Part shown: positions 43,198-51,188 of the stretch, in pieces | Numbering within the stretch: position 1 is the stretch's first letter | How the letters are laid out: the number at the start of each line of letters is the position of its first letter | Assembly: GCA_000721375.1 (NCBI GenBank) | Contig: JOGW01000002.1 | Span: 682,001 to 746,000, forward strand | Reading direction: 5' to 3' | DNA: 64,000 bases | Source: Streptomyces sp. NRRL B-3428 | GTDB taxonomy: Bacteria > Actinomycetota > Actinomycetes > Streptomycetales > Streptomycetaceae | The notes under the pieces: generated by a model | What the model was told of the DNA's origin: nothing | Databases searched by the model: none | Seen by the model: only the letters and a program-made list of their open reading frames with translations | Translations under genes and position numbers: made by a program

Positions 43198-43247
43198 AGC
43201 GGATCGAGGGGCCGTCGGTCGAGACCGAGATCCGCAGGCCCTCCGCT
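43198..43247. other. Structured intergenic sequence upstream of the glutamyl-tRNA synthetase gene
   Basis: AGCGGA at 43198 pairs with TCCGCT ending 43247, GGGCC with GGCCC inside it, and GCGGATC also pairs with GATCCGC; alternative folds are possible. It is probably the terminator of the AbrB-like gene. It is not a tRNA, as T-loop and CCA-end features are absent. Confidence 0.35.
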
Positions 43248-43298
43248 GATCTTTGAGCACGTGCCCTAGTGAAGGCGAAGGCACCAGCCGGAAATCGG

Positions 43299-43304
43299 TA
43301 GGCT
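43299..43304 (+). promoter_or_regulatory. -10 element TAGGCT (leaderless, gltX-like gene)
   Basis: TAGGCT is followed by seven bases and the ATG at 43312. Confidence 0.55.
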
Positions 43305-43311
43305 AGCGGGC

Positions 43312-44727
43312 ATGTCTACAGCTCCCGTACGTGTTCGCTTCGCCCCTTCCCCGACTGGAATGTTCCACGTCGGCGGGGCCCGGTCCGCTCTCTACAACTG
43401 GGCCGTGGCGCGACAGCAGCCCGGCGGGAAGTTCGTGCTGCGGATCGAGGACACGGATCAGGCGCGGAACAAGCCGGAGTGGATCGACGGGATCATCAGT
43501 GCGCTCGCCGCGATCGGGATCAACGAGTCGGATCCGGCGTTCGAGGGGCCGTACTTCCAGTCGCAGAACGCGGACCGTCATCGCGAGGCCGGGCTGCAGC
43601 TGTTCGCGGCCGGCAAGGCGTACTACTGCGACTGCACGCGTGAGCAGGTGCAGGAGCGGACCGGGTCGCAGCAGCTCGGGTACGACGGGTTCTGTCGGGA
43701 GCGTGGGCTGGAGTACGTCGAGGGGCGCGCGCTGCGCTTCCGTACACCGGACGAGGGCGCGACCGTGGTCGTGGACCTGGTTCGGGGAGAGCCGTCGTTC
43801 CCGAACTCGGCGATCGAGGACTTCGTGATCGCACGTGGTGACGGGTCGCCGGTGTTCTTGATCGCCAACGTCGTCGATGACCTCGATGAGGGGATCACGC
43901 AGGTCATCCGCGGTGAGGAGCACCTGTCGAACACGCCGAAGCAGCAGCTGCTGTGGGAGGCGCTGGGAGCGACCTCGCCGGTGTGGGCGCACCTGCCGGT
44001 GATCGTGAACGAGAAGCGGCAGAAGCTGTCCAAGCGGCGGGACAAGGTCGCGCTGGAGGACTACATCGCCGAGGGCTACCTGCCCGAGGCGCTGGTGAAC
44101 TACCTGATGCTGCTGGGCTGGGGCCCAGGCGGCGACATCGAGATCCGCCCGTATGAGGAGCTGGAGCGGCTCTTCCGGGTCAAGGACGTCAACGGTTCGT
44201 CGGCGTTCTTCGACGTGAAGAAGCTGTCCGCGTTCAACGGTGAGTACCTCCGAGCGCTGAGCCCGGAGGCGTTCGCCGAGGCGTGTGGGCCCTGGCTCGC
44301 CGCCCCGTACGCGCCGTGGAAGCCGGAGGCGTACGACGCCGCGGCGTTCGCGACGCTCGCGGAGCTGGCGCAGACCCGGCTGGCCGTGCTCAGTGAGATC
44401 ACCAAGTACGTGGACTGGTACTTCCTCGACGAGGCGCCCGAAGACGAGGCGTCGTGGACGAAGGCGATGAAGCCGGGCGCCGAGGACATCGTCAAGGACG
44501 CCCGCGCGCGCTACGCCACGGCCGAGTGGAACGCGGAGACGCTGAAGACGGTCCTGGAGGAGGTCGCCGCCGCGCACGGGCTGAAGCTCGGCAAGGCGCA
44601 GGCCCCGGTGCGAGTGGCGGTCACTGGCCGCACGGTCGGCCTGCCGCTGTTCGAGTCGCTGGAGCTGCTCGGCCGCGAGCGGACCCTGGCCCGCTTGGAC
44701 GCGGCCCTGGCGAAGCTCGCCGGCTGA
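43312..44727 (+). CDS. gltX: Glutamyl-tRNA synthetase, probable second copy
   Basis: The 471-aa enzyme charges tRNA-Glu with glutamate. Class I motifs are the HIGH-like HVGG (His19) in [20 protein letters not shown] and KLSKR (238-242) for KMSKS. A zinc-type pattern is present: Cys106, Cys108, Tyr124 and Cys128 (CxC ... YxxxC), like the site in Escherichia coli GluRS and Glu-Q-RS. The anticodon-binding region is of full length. As I recall it, the usual Streptomyces GluRS begins differently (FCPSPTGNPHVG) and lacks this pattern, so I think this is a second, divergent enzyme; the chromosome was not available to confirm. It lies between the restriction island and the metabolite operon and could support self-resistance or Glu-tRNA-dependent chemistry. 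Confidence 0.93.
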   Translation: MSTAPVRVRFAPSPTGMFHVGGARSALYNWAVARQQPGGKFVLRIEDTDQARNKPEWIDGIISALAAIGINESDPAFEGPYFQSQNADRHREAGLQLFAAGKAYYCDCTREQVQERTGSQQLGYDGFCRERGLEYVEGRALRFRTPDEGATVVVDLVRGEPSFPNSAIEDFVIARGDGSPVFLIANVVDDLDEGITQVIRGEEHLSNTPKQQLLWEALGATSPVWAHLPVIVNEKRQKLSKRRDKVALEDYIAEGYLPEALVNYLMLLGWGPGGDIEIRPYEELERLFRVKDVNGSSAFFDVKKLSAFNGEYLRALSPEAFAEACGPWLAAPYAPWKPEAYDAAAFATLAELAQTRLAVLSEITKYVDWYFLDEAPEDEASWTKAMKPGAEDIVKDARARYATAEWNAETLKTVLEEVAAAHGLKLGKAQAPVRVAVTGRTVGLPLFESLELLGRERTLARLDAALAKLAG

Positions 44728-44731
44728 GTAA

Positions 44732-44751
44732 CCCCGCCCGGGAGGGCGGGG
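44732..44751. terminator. Hairpin between convergent gltX and glycosyltransferase genes
   Basis: CCCCGCCC (44732-44739) and GGGCGGGG (44744-44751) are perfect arms around GGGA. It lies five bases after gltX and seven bases from the end of the metabolite operon, so it may serve both strands. Confidence 0.75.
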
Positions 44752-44758
44752 CCCGGCC

Positions 44759-45757
44759 TCAGATCGATGGCGCCGCCGCCTGGACCAGAATCCTGGACCA
44801 GGCGGCGGTGAAGTATGCGGTGTCGAAGCGGGCGAGCGCCTCGTAGGCGGCCTGTGTCTCGACCGTGGGGGTCTTCGCGCGGTCACGTAACTGTTCCGCG
44901 AGCCGGTCGAGGTTGGGTGGTGGTGCGCCGGTGAGGGCGGCGAGGTCGCCGAGTCCCGCGAGCGGGCGGATCAGGCAGGGCAGGCCGAGCAGGGTCGTTT
45001 CAGCGGCGCAGCGGCTCCAGCCTTCGTGCATCTGCGGGGCGAAGACGCCCACGTCGCAGGCGCGCAGGAGCCGCAGATAGCCAGTACGGGGCAGGTCGTG
45101 GTGGGTGCCGTCGAAGCCGATGGTGTTGCTGCCGGTGGCCACCACGTGGATGTCCGGTGCGTCGACCAAAGCCCCGGCCACGGTCTCCACGCCCTTCCAG
45201 TGGACGGCCTTCCCCGCGAATACTGCGATCTTGTCGAGAGGGAGGCCGAACTCCTTCCGGCACTCCGCCTGGGACCGTCTGCGCACCTCATCGATCTCGG
45301 TGAGGTCGAAAGCGTTGTGGATGACGCGGACATCGCGCACGCCGTGGCGGCGCAGGAACTCCGCCCAGTAGGCGGAGACGCACACGACCGTGCGGCACTG
45401 GGGAAGGACGGCGAACAGGCGCTGCCAGAGCCAGGGCTCCACCGGCCACGAGTCAGCCTGACGAGGCTCGTAGTGGTGGAAGACGAAGACGGTGCGGGAG
45501 CGCATCTCGGGGGTGAAGAGCAGCAGGCTCAGGTCGTCCCAGAGGTAGGTGCCGGGAGCATCGGCGAGGGCGCGGATGTGGGGCGTGAGGCGGGCGAGGT
45601 GGCGAAGTTTGCGGCCTCGGCGCAGGGAGTAGGTGCGCTTGTAGTCGGGGACGGTTCGCCATTCGACCTGGTCGGCCAGGGCGTCGTGAATCATACGGAG
45701 GTAGACGCGTCCGCCGGTGCGGCCGTGCGGCGCGAGGCTGTGGACGACGGGCTTCAC
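44759..45757 (-). CDS. GT4-like glycosyltransferase (last gene of the operon)
   Basis: The 332-aa protein has the two-domain GT-B layout. The N-terminal domain opens SLAPHGRTGGRVYLRMI and is followed by VVCVSAYWAEFLRRHGV and VRVIHNAFDL; the C-terminal domain has KIAVFAGKAVHWKGVET and ends in VFAPQMHEGWSRCAAETTLLG, matching the donor-binding EGWSRxxxE pattern of retaining GT4 enzymes. It would add a sugar to the product of the cluster. Its GTG overlaps the stop of the HD gene by four bases. Confidence 0.82.
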   Translation of the reverse strand: MKPVVHSLAPHGRTGGRVYLRMIHDALADQVEWRTVPDYKRTYSLRRGRKLRHLARLTPHIRALADAPGTYLWDDLSLLLFTPEMRSRTVFVFHHYEPRQADSWPVEPWLWQRLFAVLPQCRTVVCVSAYWAEFLRRHGVRDVRVIHNAFDLTEIDEVRRRSQAECRKEFGLPLDKIAVFAGKAVHWKGVETVAGALVDAPDIHVVATGSNTIGFDGTHHDLPRTGYLRLLRACDVGVFAPQMHEGWSRCAAETTLLGLPCLIRPLAGLGDLAALTGAPPPNLDRLAEQLRDRAKTPTVETQAAYEALARFDTAYFTAAWSRILVQAAAPSI

Positions 45758-46362
45758 GATATTCCTTCCGCGGTGGCGTTCCGGTATTCGGCGAGGAGAA
45801 GGGCGTACGCGGCCCGGTGGTGTGGGCTGCGGGCGCGGGCGGCCTTCGCCAGGGGCAGGTAGACGTCGGTGAGGGCGGCGAGGAACGGGGCGCGGCGGCC
45901 GGGGCCCGGGGAGTTGGCCAGGTCGCGGAGGTTGTCGATGCGGTCGGCGAGGCGTACGAGGAGTTCCTCGGGTGTGAGCGCGTGCAGCTTCGCGCGCCAG
46001 GCGGCGGCGTCGTTCGGGTGCTTGGGGCGGCGTTCGAGGCGGTGGTCCGGTGTCATCGCGCGCAGGTGCCTGACCAGGTCGGGGCCGAGGGCTTCTGTGA
46101 TCAGCGGCTCGGCGGTGGCGGAGACCTCCAGAGCGTCGTGGAGCAGGCCAAGGACGAGGGTGTCCGGGGCGGTGACGCCGAGCTCGTGACGGAGGACGGC
46201 GACGACGCGTACGGGGTGGTCGAGGTAGGGGGTGCCCTGGTCGCGGACGTGGCCGCGGTAAACCGTCAGGGCGAGTTCGGCGGCGAGCCGGCCGCGGGCA
46301 CGGACGGAGTCCGGCCAGGCCGCGGCTCCGAGCGCCTCGGTCAACGTGTGGCTGGTGGTCAT
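45754..46362 (-). CDS. HD-domain metal-dependent hydrolase (SpoT/MESH1-like)
   Basis: The 202-aa protein is an HD hydrolase: His49 in YLDHPVRV, the His-Asp pair 75-76 in GLLHDALEV and Asp140/Asn144 in RLADRIDNLRDL. These spacings match the (p)ppGpp hydrolase domain of SpoT and the stand-alone MESH1 type more than other HD families. No synthetase, TGS or ACT domain is present. Within a biosynthetic operon it may remove a phosphate or pyrophosphate from a nucleotide-like intermediate, or adjust ppGpp; which of these is unknown. It overlaps both neighbours by four bases. Confidence 0.8.
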   Translation of the reverse strand: MTTSHTLTEALGAAAWPDSVRARGRLAAELALTVYRGHVRDQGTPYLDHPVRVVAVLRHELGVTAPDTLVLGLLHDALEVSATAEPLITEALGPDLVRHLRAMTPDHRLERRPKHPNDAAAWRAKLHALTPEELLVRLADRIDNLRDLANSPGPGRRAPFLAALTDVYLPLAKAARARSPHHRAAYALLLAEYRNATAEGIS

Positions 46363-48077
46363 GGCTGGTCCGTCTCGGTTTCGGTCGTCGGGATGGGCAG
46401 GTGGGGTGCGAGGACGAGGGTGTCGTCGACGGCGAGGGCGTCGAGGCCGAGTTCGACGGCGGCGTGGGCTGCCTGTGCGGCGGTGCGGAGGATCGGGGTG
46501 CCCTTGAAGTTGAGGGAGGTGTTGAGCAGGACCGGCAGGCCGGTCAGTCGGTGGAACTCCTCCAGAAGCGGGCGCAGTCCGGTGTGGTGGCGGCCGACGG
46601 TCTGCAGGCGGGCGGTGTCGTCGTGGTGGGTGATCGCGGGGAGCTGGTCGGCGCGGCAGCGGCGGACGTTCACGACTCGGTTCATGAAGGGGTCGCCGGC
46701 TCCCTTGAACCAGGTGTCGGCCTCCTCGGCCAGTGCGACCGGCGCGAAGGGACGGTAAGTGGCGCGCCGCTTGAGGGAGTTGAGGCGGTCTCGGGTCTCC
46801 GCCCGGCCCGGGTGGGCGAGGATCGAGCGGTGGCCGAGGGCGCGGGGGCCGAACTCCAAGCCGCCCTGGGCCCAGCCGACGACCCGGTGGTCGGCGAGGA
46901 GCTCGGCCACCATGGGGGCGAGGCGCTCGCCGAGGTGGGGCAGGACGCGGTAGCCCGCGGGCAAGGCGCCGACGGGGAGTGGACCTGGTCTTGGCCCCCA
47001 GTCGGCGTCCTCGGGGGTGGGCAGGAAGGGCTGGCGCAGGACGTAGTTCCAGGCGAACAGGGCCGCGCCGACCGCGGTGCCGGCGTCGTGCGGGGCCGGT
47101 GCTACGTAGAGGCGGTCGAAGCCGGAGCGTTCGGCCAGGGTGCCGTTGAGGTGCGAGTTGAGTGCGCAGCCGCCGGAGAAGACCAAGGTGTCCGCGGCGG
47201 TGAGGTGCCGCAGGTGACGGGCGATGTGAACGACGGCTTCGGAGAAGACGCGTTGGGCCGCGGCGGCCAGGTCGGCGCGGAGTGCGAAGGGCTGGTCGGC
47301 GGCGCGGGCCGGGGTCCAGTCGATGCCGTCGAGGTGCAGGGGTGTGGTGGTGTCATACGTCCCCCAGGGAGCGGCGACGTGTATGCCGCCCTGCTCGCCG
47401 AGGACGACGAGATCGCGCAGTTCCTTGTAGTGGCGGTCGGGATCCCCGTACGCGGCGAGGGCCATCATGCTGCCCTCGGGTTCGTCGCCCGGCGGGATCG
47501 TCCGCAGGGCGAGGTTGCGGTACAGGTGGCCGAGGGACGGGTGGGCGCGCTCGGGACCGTGGTGGCCAGGGCTGATGCGGGGCTGAGCCTGATGAACCCG
47601 GTCGATCCGGTCGGGCCGGAGGTCGTAGCCGGTGATGCGCTCACGGCTTGAGGCGATGTCCGCGCCGAGGGCGGAACCGCCCGCGTCGATGACCAGGCCC
47701 GCCGCGTGTTCCTGCCCGGACAACAGGTACCCGGCGAGAACGTGCGCGGTGTGGTGGGAGAGCAGTTGAAGGCGGTCGCCGAGCCGGGCGGGGAGCAGGG
47801 CGGCGAGTTCCGCGCGCTCCGTTGAGGCCCAGGCGCCCGCGGGCGGCGTGGGACGCATCGCGGGTGTCCAGACCTCGTCAATATCGTCGGGGGTGATCCC
47901 GGCGGCTTCGAGACACCAGGCGAGAGCGTGGGTGGGGGTGGTGAGGAGGTGGGAGCGGGTGGAGCGGTGGTGCTTGATGCCGCTCCAGCGTTCTTCCTCG
48001 GCGGCGTAGATCCGGCCGTCGACGATGAGGCAAGCCGAGGTGTCGTGGTGGAAGTTGAGTCCGAGTACGGCGGGCAC
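46359..48077 (-). CDS. O-carbamoyltransferase (NodU/TobZ/CmcH family)
   Basis: The 572-aa protein has both halves of this family. The N-terminal Kae1-like part opens VLGLNFHHDTSACLI and carries the metal-binding HHTAH in QLLSHHTAHVLAGY, VFSGGCALNSHLNG and APAPHDAGTAVGAA. The C-terminal part has the signature EFGPRALGHRSILAHP and PVLLNTSLNFKGTPI. These enzymes form carbamoyladenylate from carbamoyl phosphate and ATP and carbamoylate a hydroxyl group of sugars or antibiotics. A carbamoylated end product is therefore expected. The GTG at 48077 has AGGAGG upstream. Confidence 0.93.
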   Translation of the reverse strand: MPAVLGLNFHHDTSACLIVDGRIYAAEEERWSGIKHHRSTRSHLLTTPTHALAWCLEAAGITPDDIDEVWTPAMRPTPPAGAWASTERAELAALLPARLGDRLQLLSHHTAHVLAGYLLSGQEHAAGLVIDAGGSALGADIASSRERITGYDLRPDRIDRVHQAQPRISPGHHGPERAHPSLGHLYRNLALRTIPPGDEPEGSMMALAAYGDPDRHYKELRDLVVLGEQGGIHVAAPWGTYDTTTPLHLDGIDWTPARAADQPFALRADLAAAAQRVFSEAVVHIARHLRHLTAADTLVFSGGCALNSHLNGTLAERSGFDRLYVAPAPHDAGTAVGAALFAWNYVLRQPFLPTPEDADWGPRPGPLPVGALPAGYRVLPHLGERLAPMVAELLADHRVVGWAQGGLEFGPRALGHRSILAHPGRAETRDRLNSLKRRATYRPFAPVALAEEADTWFKGAGDPFMNRVVNVRRCRADQLPAITHHDDTARLQTVGRHHTGLRPLLEEFHRLTGLPVLLNTSLNFKGTPILRTAAQAAHAAVELGLDALAVDDTLVLAPHLPIPTTETETDQP

Positions 48078-48111
48078 AGGTGCCTCCTGGAAGCAATGGA
48101 CGGCGGCGGGA

Positions 48112-48924
48112 TCAGGCGGTGACGGCCGGGGCAGCGGCGGGGAGGCGCGTGAGACCGGAGTCGCGGTACTCGTGGCACTTGAGGCAGAAGCGGTAGTGCC
48201 CGGTCCGCGGCGAGAAGATCCGGGCGGCGAAGTCCTCGTCCCAGACGCTGAACTCGCTGTCGTACTTGGCCATCGCGTTGAAGCAGCGGTAGCAGGAGCC
48301 GTCGGTCTCGATCATGAGGTGCTGGTCGAGGTAGCGGTCGCACAGGCCGCCCAGCACGTTCGCGGGCTGCCCGACGTCGATGTGGTGCACGTGGTTGGTG
48401 ACGTGTACGGCACCGTGCTGCGTGCACAACTCGGAGAGCGTGGCGAGCTGGTCGGGGGCCGTGGCCTCCAGCACGCTGTTGATCACGACGGTCTTGCCGG
48501 CGGCGCGGAGCACCGGGACGGTGGCGAGTACCTCGGCGAGGTTCTCGTGTTCGTCGTCGCTGCCGATGAGGATCTGGTCGTAGTGCGCGAGCGTGGCCTC
48601 CATGAGGCGCTGGTTGCGGGCCAGGGTGATCACGTTGGTGCCGAGCACCATCGTCTTGTCGGGGAACCGGGCCCGCGCCAGGCGGCTCATCTCGGCGAAG
48701 TCGCGGTGGACTGTGGGCTCGCCGCCGTTGATGTGCAGCTGCCGGAAGGGGACGGGCGCGAGCCGGTCCAGGACGGTCGCGAAGGTCTCCGGCGGCATGT
48801 TCACGCCCTGCCCTCCCTCCGCGAAGATGCAGAAGTCGCACGACCGATTGCATTTCGTCGTGATCTTGATCTTGGCGGTCTTGAGGATGCGGACGGTGTT
48901 CTCGGGATGAGGGGACGTAGCCAT
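48112..48924 (-). CDS. Radical SAM enzyme with extra C-terminal cysteines
   Basis: The 270-aa protein has the radical SAM motif CNRSCDFC (Cys25, Cys29, Cys32) and HINGGEPTVH after it. Near the C-terminus are CYRCF and, after about 30 residues, FCLKCHEY, which could bind an auxiliary iron-sulphur cluster in the SPASM/twitch manner. It would generate a 5'-deoxyadenosyl radical for a C-C, C-S or rearrangement step. The ATG at 48924 has AAGGAG upstream. It is the sixth gene in the operon. No precursor peptide gene lies beside it, which speaks against a standard ribosomal-peptide pathway but does not exclude one. Confidence 0.88.
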   Translation of the reverse strand: MATSPHPENTVRILKTAKIKITTKCNRSCDFCIFAEGGQGVNMPPETFATVLDRLAPVPFRQLHINGGEPTVHRDFAEMSRLARARFPDKTMVLGTNVITLARNQRLMEATLAHYDQILIGSDDEHENLAEVLATVPVLRAAGKTVVINSVLEATAPDQLATLSELCTQHGAVHVTNHVHHIDVGQPANVLGGLCDRYLDQHLMIETDGSCYRCFNAMAKYDSEFSVWDEDFAARIFSPRTGHYRFCLKCHEYRDSGLTRLPAAAPAVTA

Positions 48925-48948
48925 TGGCCGGCGCTCCTTGTGGTTCCG

Positions 48949-50073
48949 CTATGCGGGGTGCGTGGACAGGAATTCCTCGACGACGGACGTGCGTTGTCGC
49001 CACCGGTCGAGCAGGGCGCGCAGACTCGCCGCGGTGGTCGGACCGTCGGGGACCAGCTCGCACATGGCGACGGCGAGCCGCCGGTCGGCGCCGGGCAAGG
49101 TGTCCGCGTCAGCGAGCCGAAGCAGCGTCTTGCGGACGGTGCGCAGCTCCTTCTCCTCGCGCGCGATGAGGTAGCCCGTCGCCGTCTCCGGCGGCGGGGC
49201 GAGGTAGTAGATCCAGCGGGCGGCCCGGACCCGGAGCATTCCGGCGGCCATGACCCACGCGGCGGCGGGCGCGAGCGGCCCGCCAGCGGGCGGTGTCGCC
49301 GCCGAAGCGGGGGAAGCTGGCGGAATGTGCCGAAGCAGGGTGTCCACGGTGGCCTGGGCGGCGTACAGCCGGTCCGCGACAGGCAAGAGGTCCGCGCCCT
49401 GCTGTGTGTACTGAAGCAACGCTTCGGCGAGCGGCTTGAGTTCACCGGGGTGCCATTGGTGCATGGCGGCGGACTTGCCCGGGACGCGGGTACGGGTGGC
49501 GAGCGCGGCCGCGGCGAACCAGCACGGAGCAACGTAGTGCCAGGCGACGCAGTGGCGCAGATATCCGTCCAAATCGTGGTGAACGTTGTCGGTGCTATCG
49601 AGGTCGACTCGGTACGCGCCGTCGATCCGCGCGGTGAGAATGCCCCGGTAGAAGCTCTCGTCCGACGGACCCCACGGTGCCATGTGGGCCCGGGCCCGCC
49701 ACCGCTCCAGCCGGCGGTGGCTGCCGGTGATCAGCCCCCAGGTGGCCAGCTCGGGTGGGGCGACAAGCCCGGAGTCGAGTTCTTGCGTGGTGAAAGCGAA
49801 CCCGGGCGGATGTTCCAGGAGCCGACGGTGCGACAGGGCTTGGGCTACAGCCTGATGGTGGGCGGCGGCGAGCTGCTCGTTCCACTCCCGCCAGCAGTCG
49901 GGCAGCTCCTCGAGGACGATCCGTACGTCGATATCGGAGTGGGGAGCCAGCAGGTCGCCGGGCTGCCACTTGTGGGTGAGCATGGCGGCCGGAACGCCGT
50001 GTGAGGTCAGGAGCTCTCCGTACAGCCGGCCGAGTTCGGTGTACGGAGTGACGACGGGCTCGGTGGCGATCAT
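48949..50073 (-). CDS. Nucleotidyltransferase-like protein of unknown function
   Basis: The 374-aa protein is not closely recognised. Residues 44-53 (PHSDIDVRIV, Asp47 and Asp49) look like the D-h-D metal motif of polymerase-beta-type minimal nucleotidyltransferases, but the usual upstream Gly-Ser is not obvious. The rest is mostly helical, with YLRHCVAWHYVAPCWFAAA and a Gln/His-rich middle, and may bind a substrate. The ATG at 50073 overlaps the stop of the MoaA-like gene, and it precedes the second radical SAM gene, so it likely activates or modifies the same intermediate, possibly by adenylylation; that is inference. Confidence 0.55.
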   Translation of the reverse strand: MIATEPVVTPYTELGRLYGELLTSHGVPAAMLTHKWQPGDLLAPHSDIDVRIVLEELPDCWREWNEQLAAAHHQAVAQALSHRRLLEHPPGFAFTTQELDSGLVAPPELATWGLITGSHRRLERWRARAHMAPWGPSDESFYRGILTARIDGAYRVDLDSTDNVHHDLDGYLRHCVAWHYVAPCWFAAAALATRTRVPGKSAAMHQWHPGELKPLAEALLQYTQQGADLLPVADRLYAAQATVDTLLRHIPPASPASAATPPAGGPLAPAAAWVMAAGMLRVRAARWIYYLAPPPETATGYLIAREEKELRTVRKTLLRLADADTLPGADRRLAVAMCELVPDGPTTAASLRALLDRWRQRTSVVEEFLSTHPA

Positions 50074-51188
50074 GCGCCCTCCCCGGAGGAGCGGCGCAGT
50101 GAGCAGGAGCCCGCCGGGGCGGCGGCGGGAAGCAGCGGCAGGACGGGGACGCCCATGGGGCGCTCGACCCGGTCCCACCTCAGGTCGTAGTCGACGTAGT
50201 GGAAGCCCTGCCAGGCCTCGTTGCTGTTCCGCGCCAGCATGGCGCCGAAGAGATGGGCGAAGGCGTCGTCCAGGCTCTTCTCCGCGAGGTGGGGCTTCAG
50301 CTCGATGTCGCGGTTGTGGAGGATGCAGGGGCGGGCCACTCCGGTCGGTGTGATCTTGATGCGGTTGGCGTCCGAGCAGGTGGCGCAGCTGGAGTTGGAG
50401 ATGAAGCCGATCGAACCGGCCCAGCCGTCGGGGCGCAGGTAGCGGCCGGGACTTCGTACGCCGAGGGCCTCGCGGGAGACCTCACCGGCCTGGGCGAACC
50501 ACTCGCCCAGCCGGTCTCGAACCTCCTGTTCGGCGACGAACTCCGTGGGGAAGAGGGCTTCGGCCGGGCCGATGTTCTGAAGCTCGATGAAGCGGACCGC
50601 GATCGGGCGGCTCCGGGCGAGTTCGGCGACGGCGAAGGCGTCGTCCAGGTAGGAGCGTTGGAGTACGCAGTTGACCTTTACCTTGAGGCCGAGGGAGAGC
50701 GCGGCGTCGAGGGTGGCCAGGGTGGTGCGCGGGTCGCCGCCGCCCATGATGTCGGCGGAGCGGGCCGGGTCCAGGCTGTGGAGACTGAGGTTCAGGTACG
50801 TCAACCCGGCCTGGTGCAGGGCGTCCACGGTCAGGCCGCGTCGGAGGTTGCCGTGGCTGGTGATGCCGACGGAGGCGGTGGATCCGAGTCCCTCGGCGAG
50901 GGCGGCGACGATGTCCACGATGTCGGCGCGCAGCGTCGGCTCACCTCCCGAGCAGTGCGCCTTGGTGATGCCCCAGTCCCCGGCGGCCTTGCCGATCGCG
51001 GCGTAGTCGGCGACGACCAGCGGACGGTCCTTGTGGCCGTAGTCGGGCATGCAACGCGGCTTGCAGAAGACGCAGTCCAGGTTGCACAGCGAGTTCAGGG
51101 TGAAGGCGAGATACGGGTGGTTGCGCTGGGCGGCGGCGAAGGCGGCGATCAGCTCGGCCTTCGACTGCCGCATCAGGTCAGTGGACAT
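50070..51188 (-). CDS. MoaA-like radical SAM enzyme
   Basis: The 372-aa protein has the radical SAM cluster motif CNLDCVFC (Cys35, Cys39, Cys42) and the GGEPTLR motif following. Like MoaA it has a second cluster motif near residues 268-285 (SSCATCSDANRIKITPTG, then a Cys after ARP), the CxxC...C pattern that binds a substrate-holding iron-sulphur cluster. The MoaA C-terminal GGG tail is absent and the end is Pro/Ala/Ser-rich. It probably acts on a nucleotide or similar substrate, but is not MoaA itself as no molybdopterin genes are near. GAGGAG precedes the ATG; its 5' end overlaps the dehydrogenase gene by 11 bases. Confidence 0.87.
   Translation of the reverse strand: MSTDLMRQSKAELIAAFAAAQRNHPYLAFTLNSLCNLDCVFCKPRCMPDYGHKDRPLVVADYAAIGKAAGDWGITKAHCSGGEPTLRADIVDIVAALAEGLGSTASVGITSHGNLRRGLTVDALHQAGLTYLNLSLHSLDPARSADIMGGGDPRTTLATLDAALSLGLKVKVNCVLQRSYLDDAFAVAELARSRPIAVRFIELQNIGPAEALFPTEFVAEQEVRDRLGEWFAQAGEVSREALGVRSPGRYLRPDGWAGSIGFISNSSCATCSDANRIKITPTGVARPCILHNRDIELKPHLAEKSLDDAFAHLFGAMLARNSNEAWQGFHYVDYDLRWDRVERPMGVPVLPLLPAAAPAGSCSLRRSSGEGA

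Noticed and set aside
43198..43247. tRNA gene upstream of gltX
   Set aside because: Stem pairing does not give a cloverleaf; T-loop and acceptor stem are missing.
48112..51188. Standard radical-SAM ribosomal peptide cluster
   Set aside because: No short precursor gene lies between or beside the radical SAM genes and no peptidase or exporter is present; the small genes at 57 kb are only a weak alternative.
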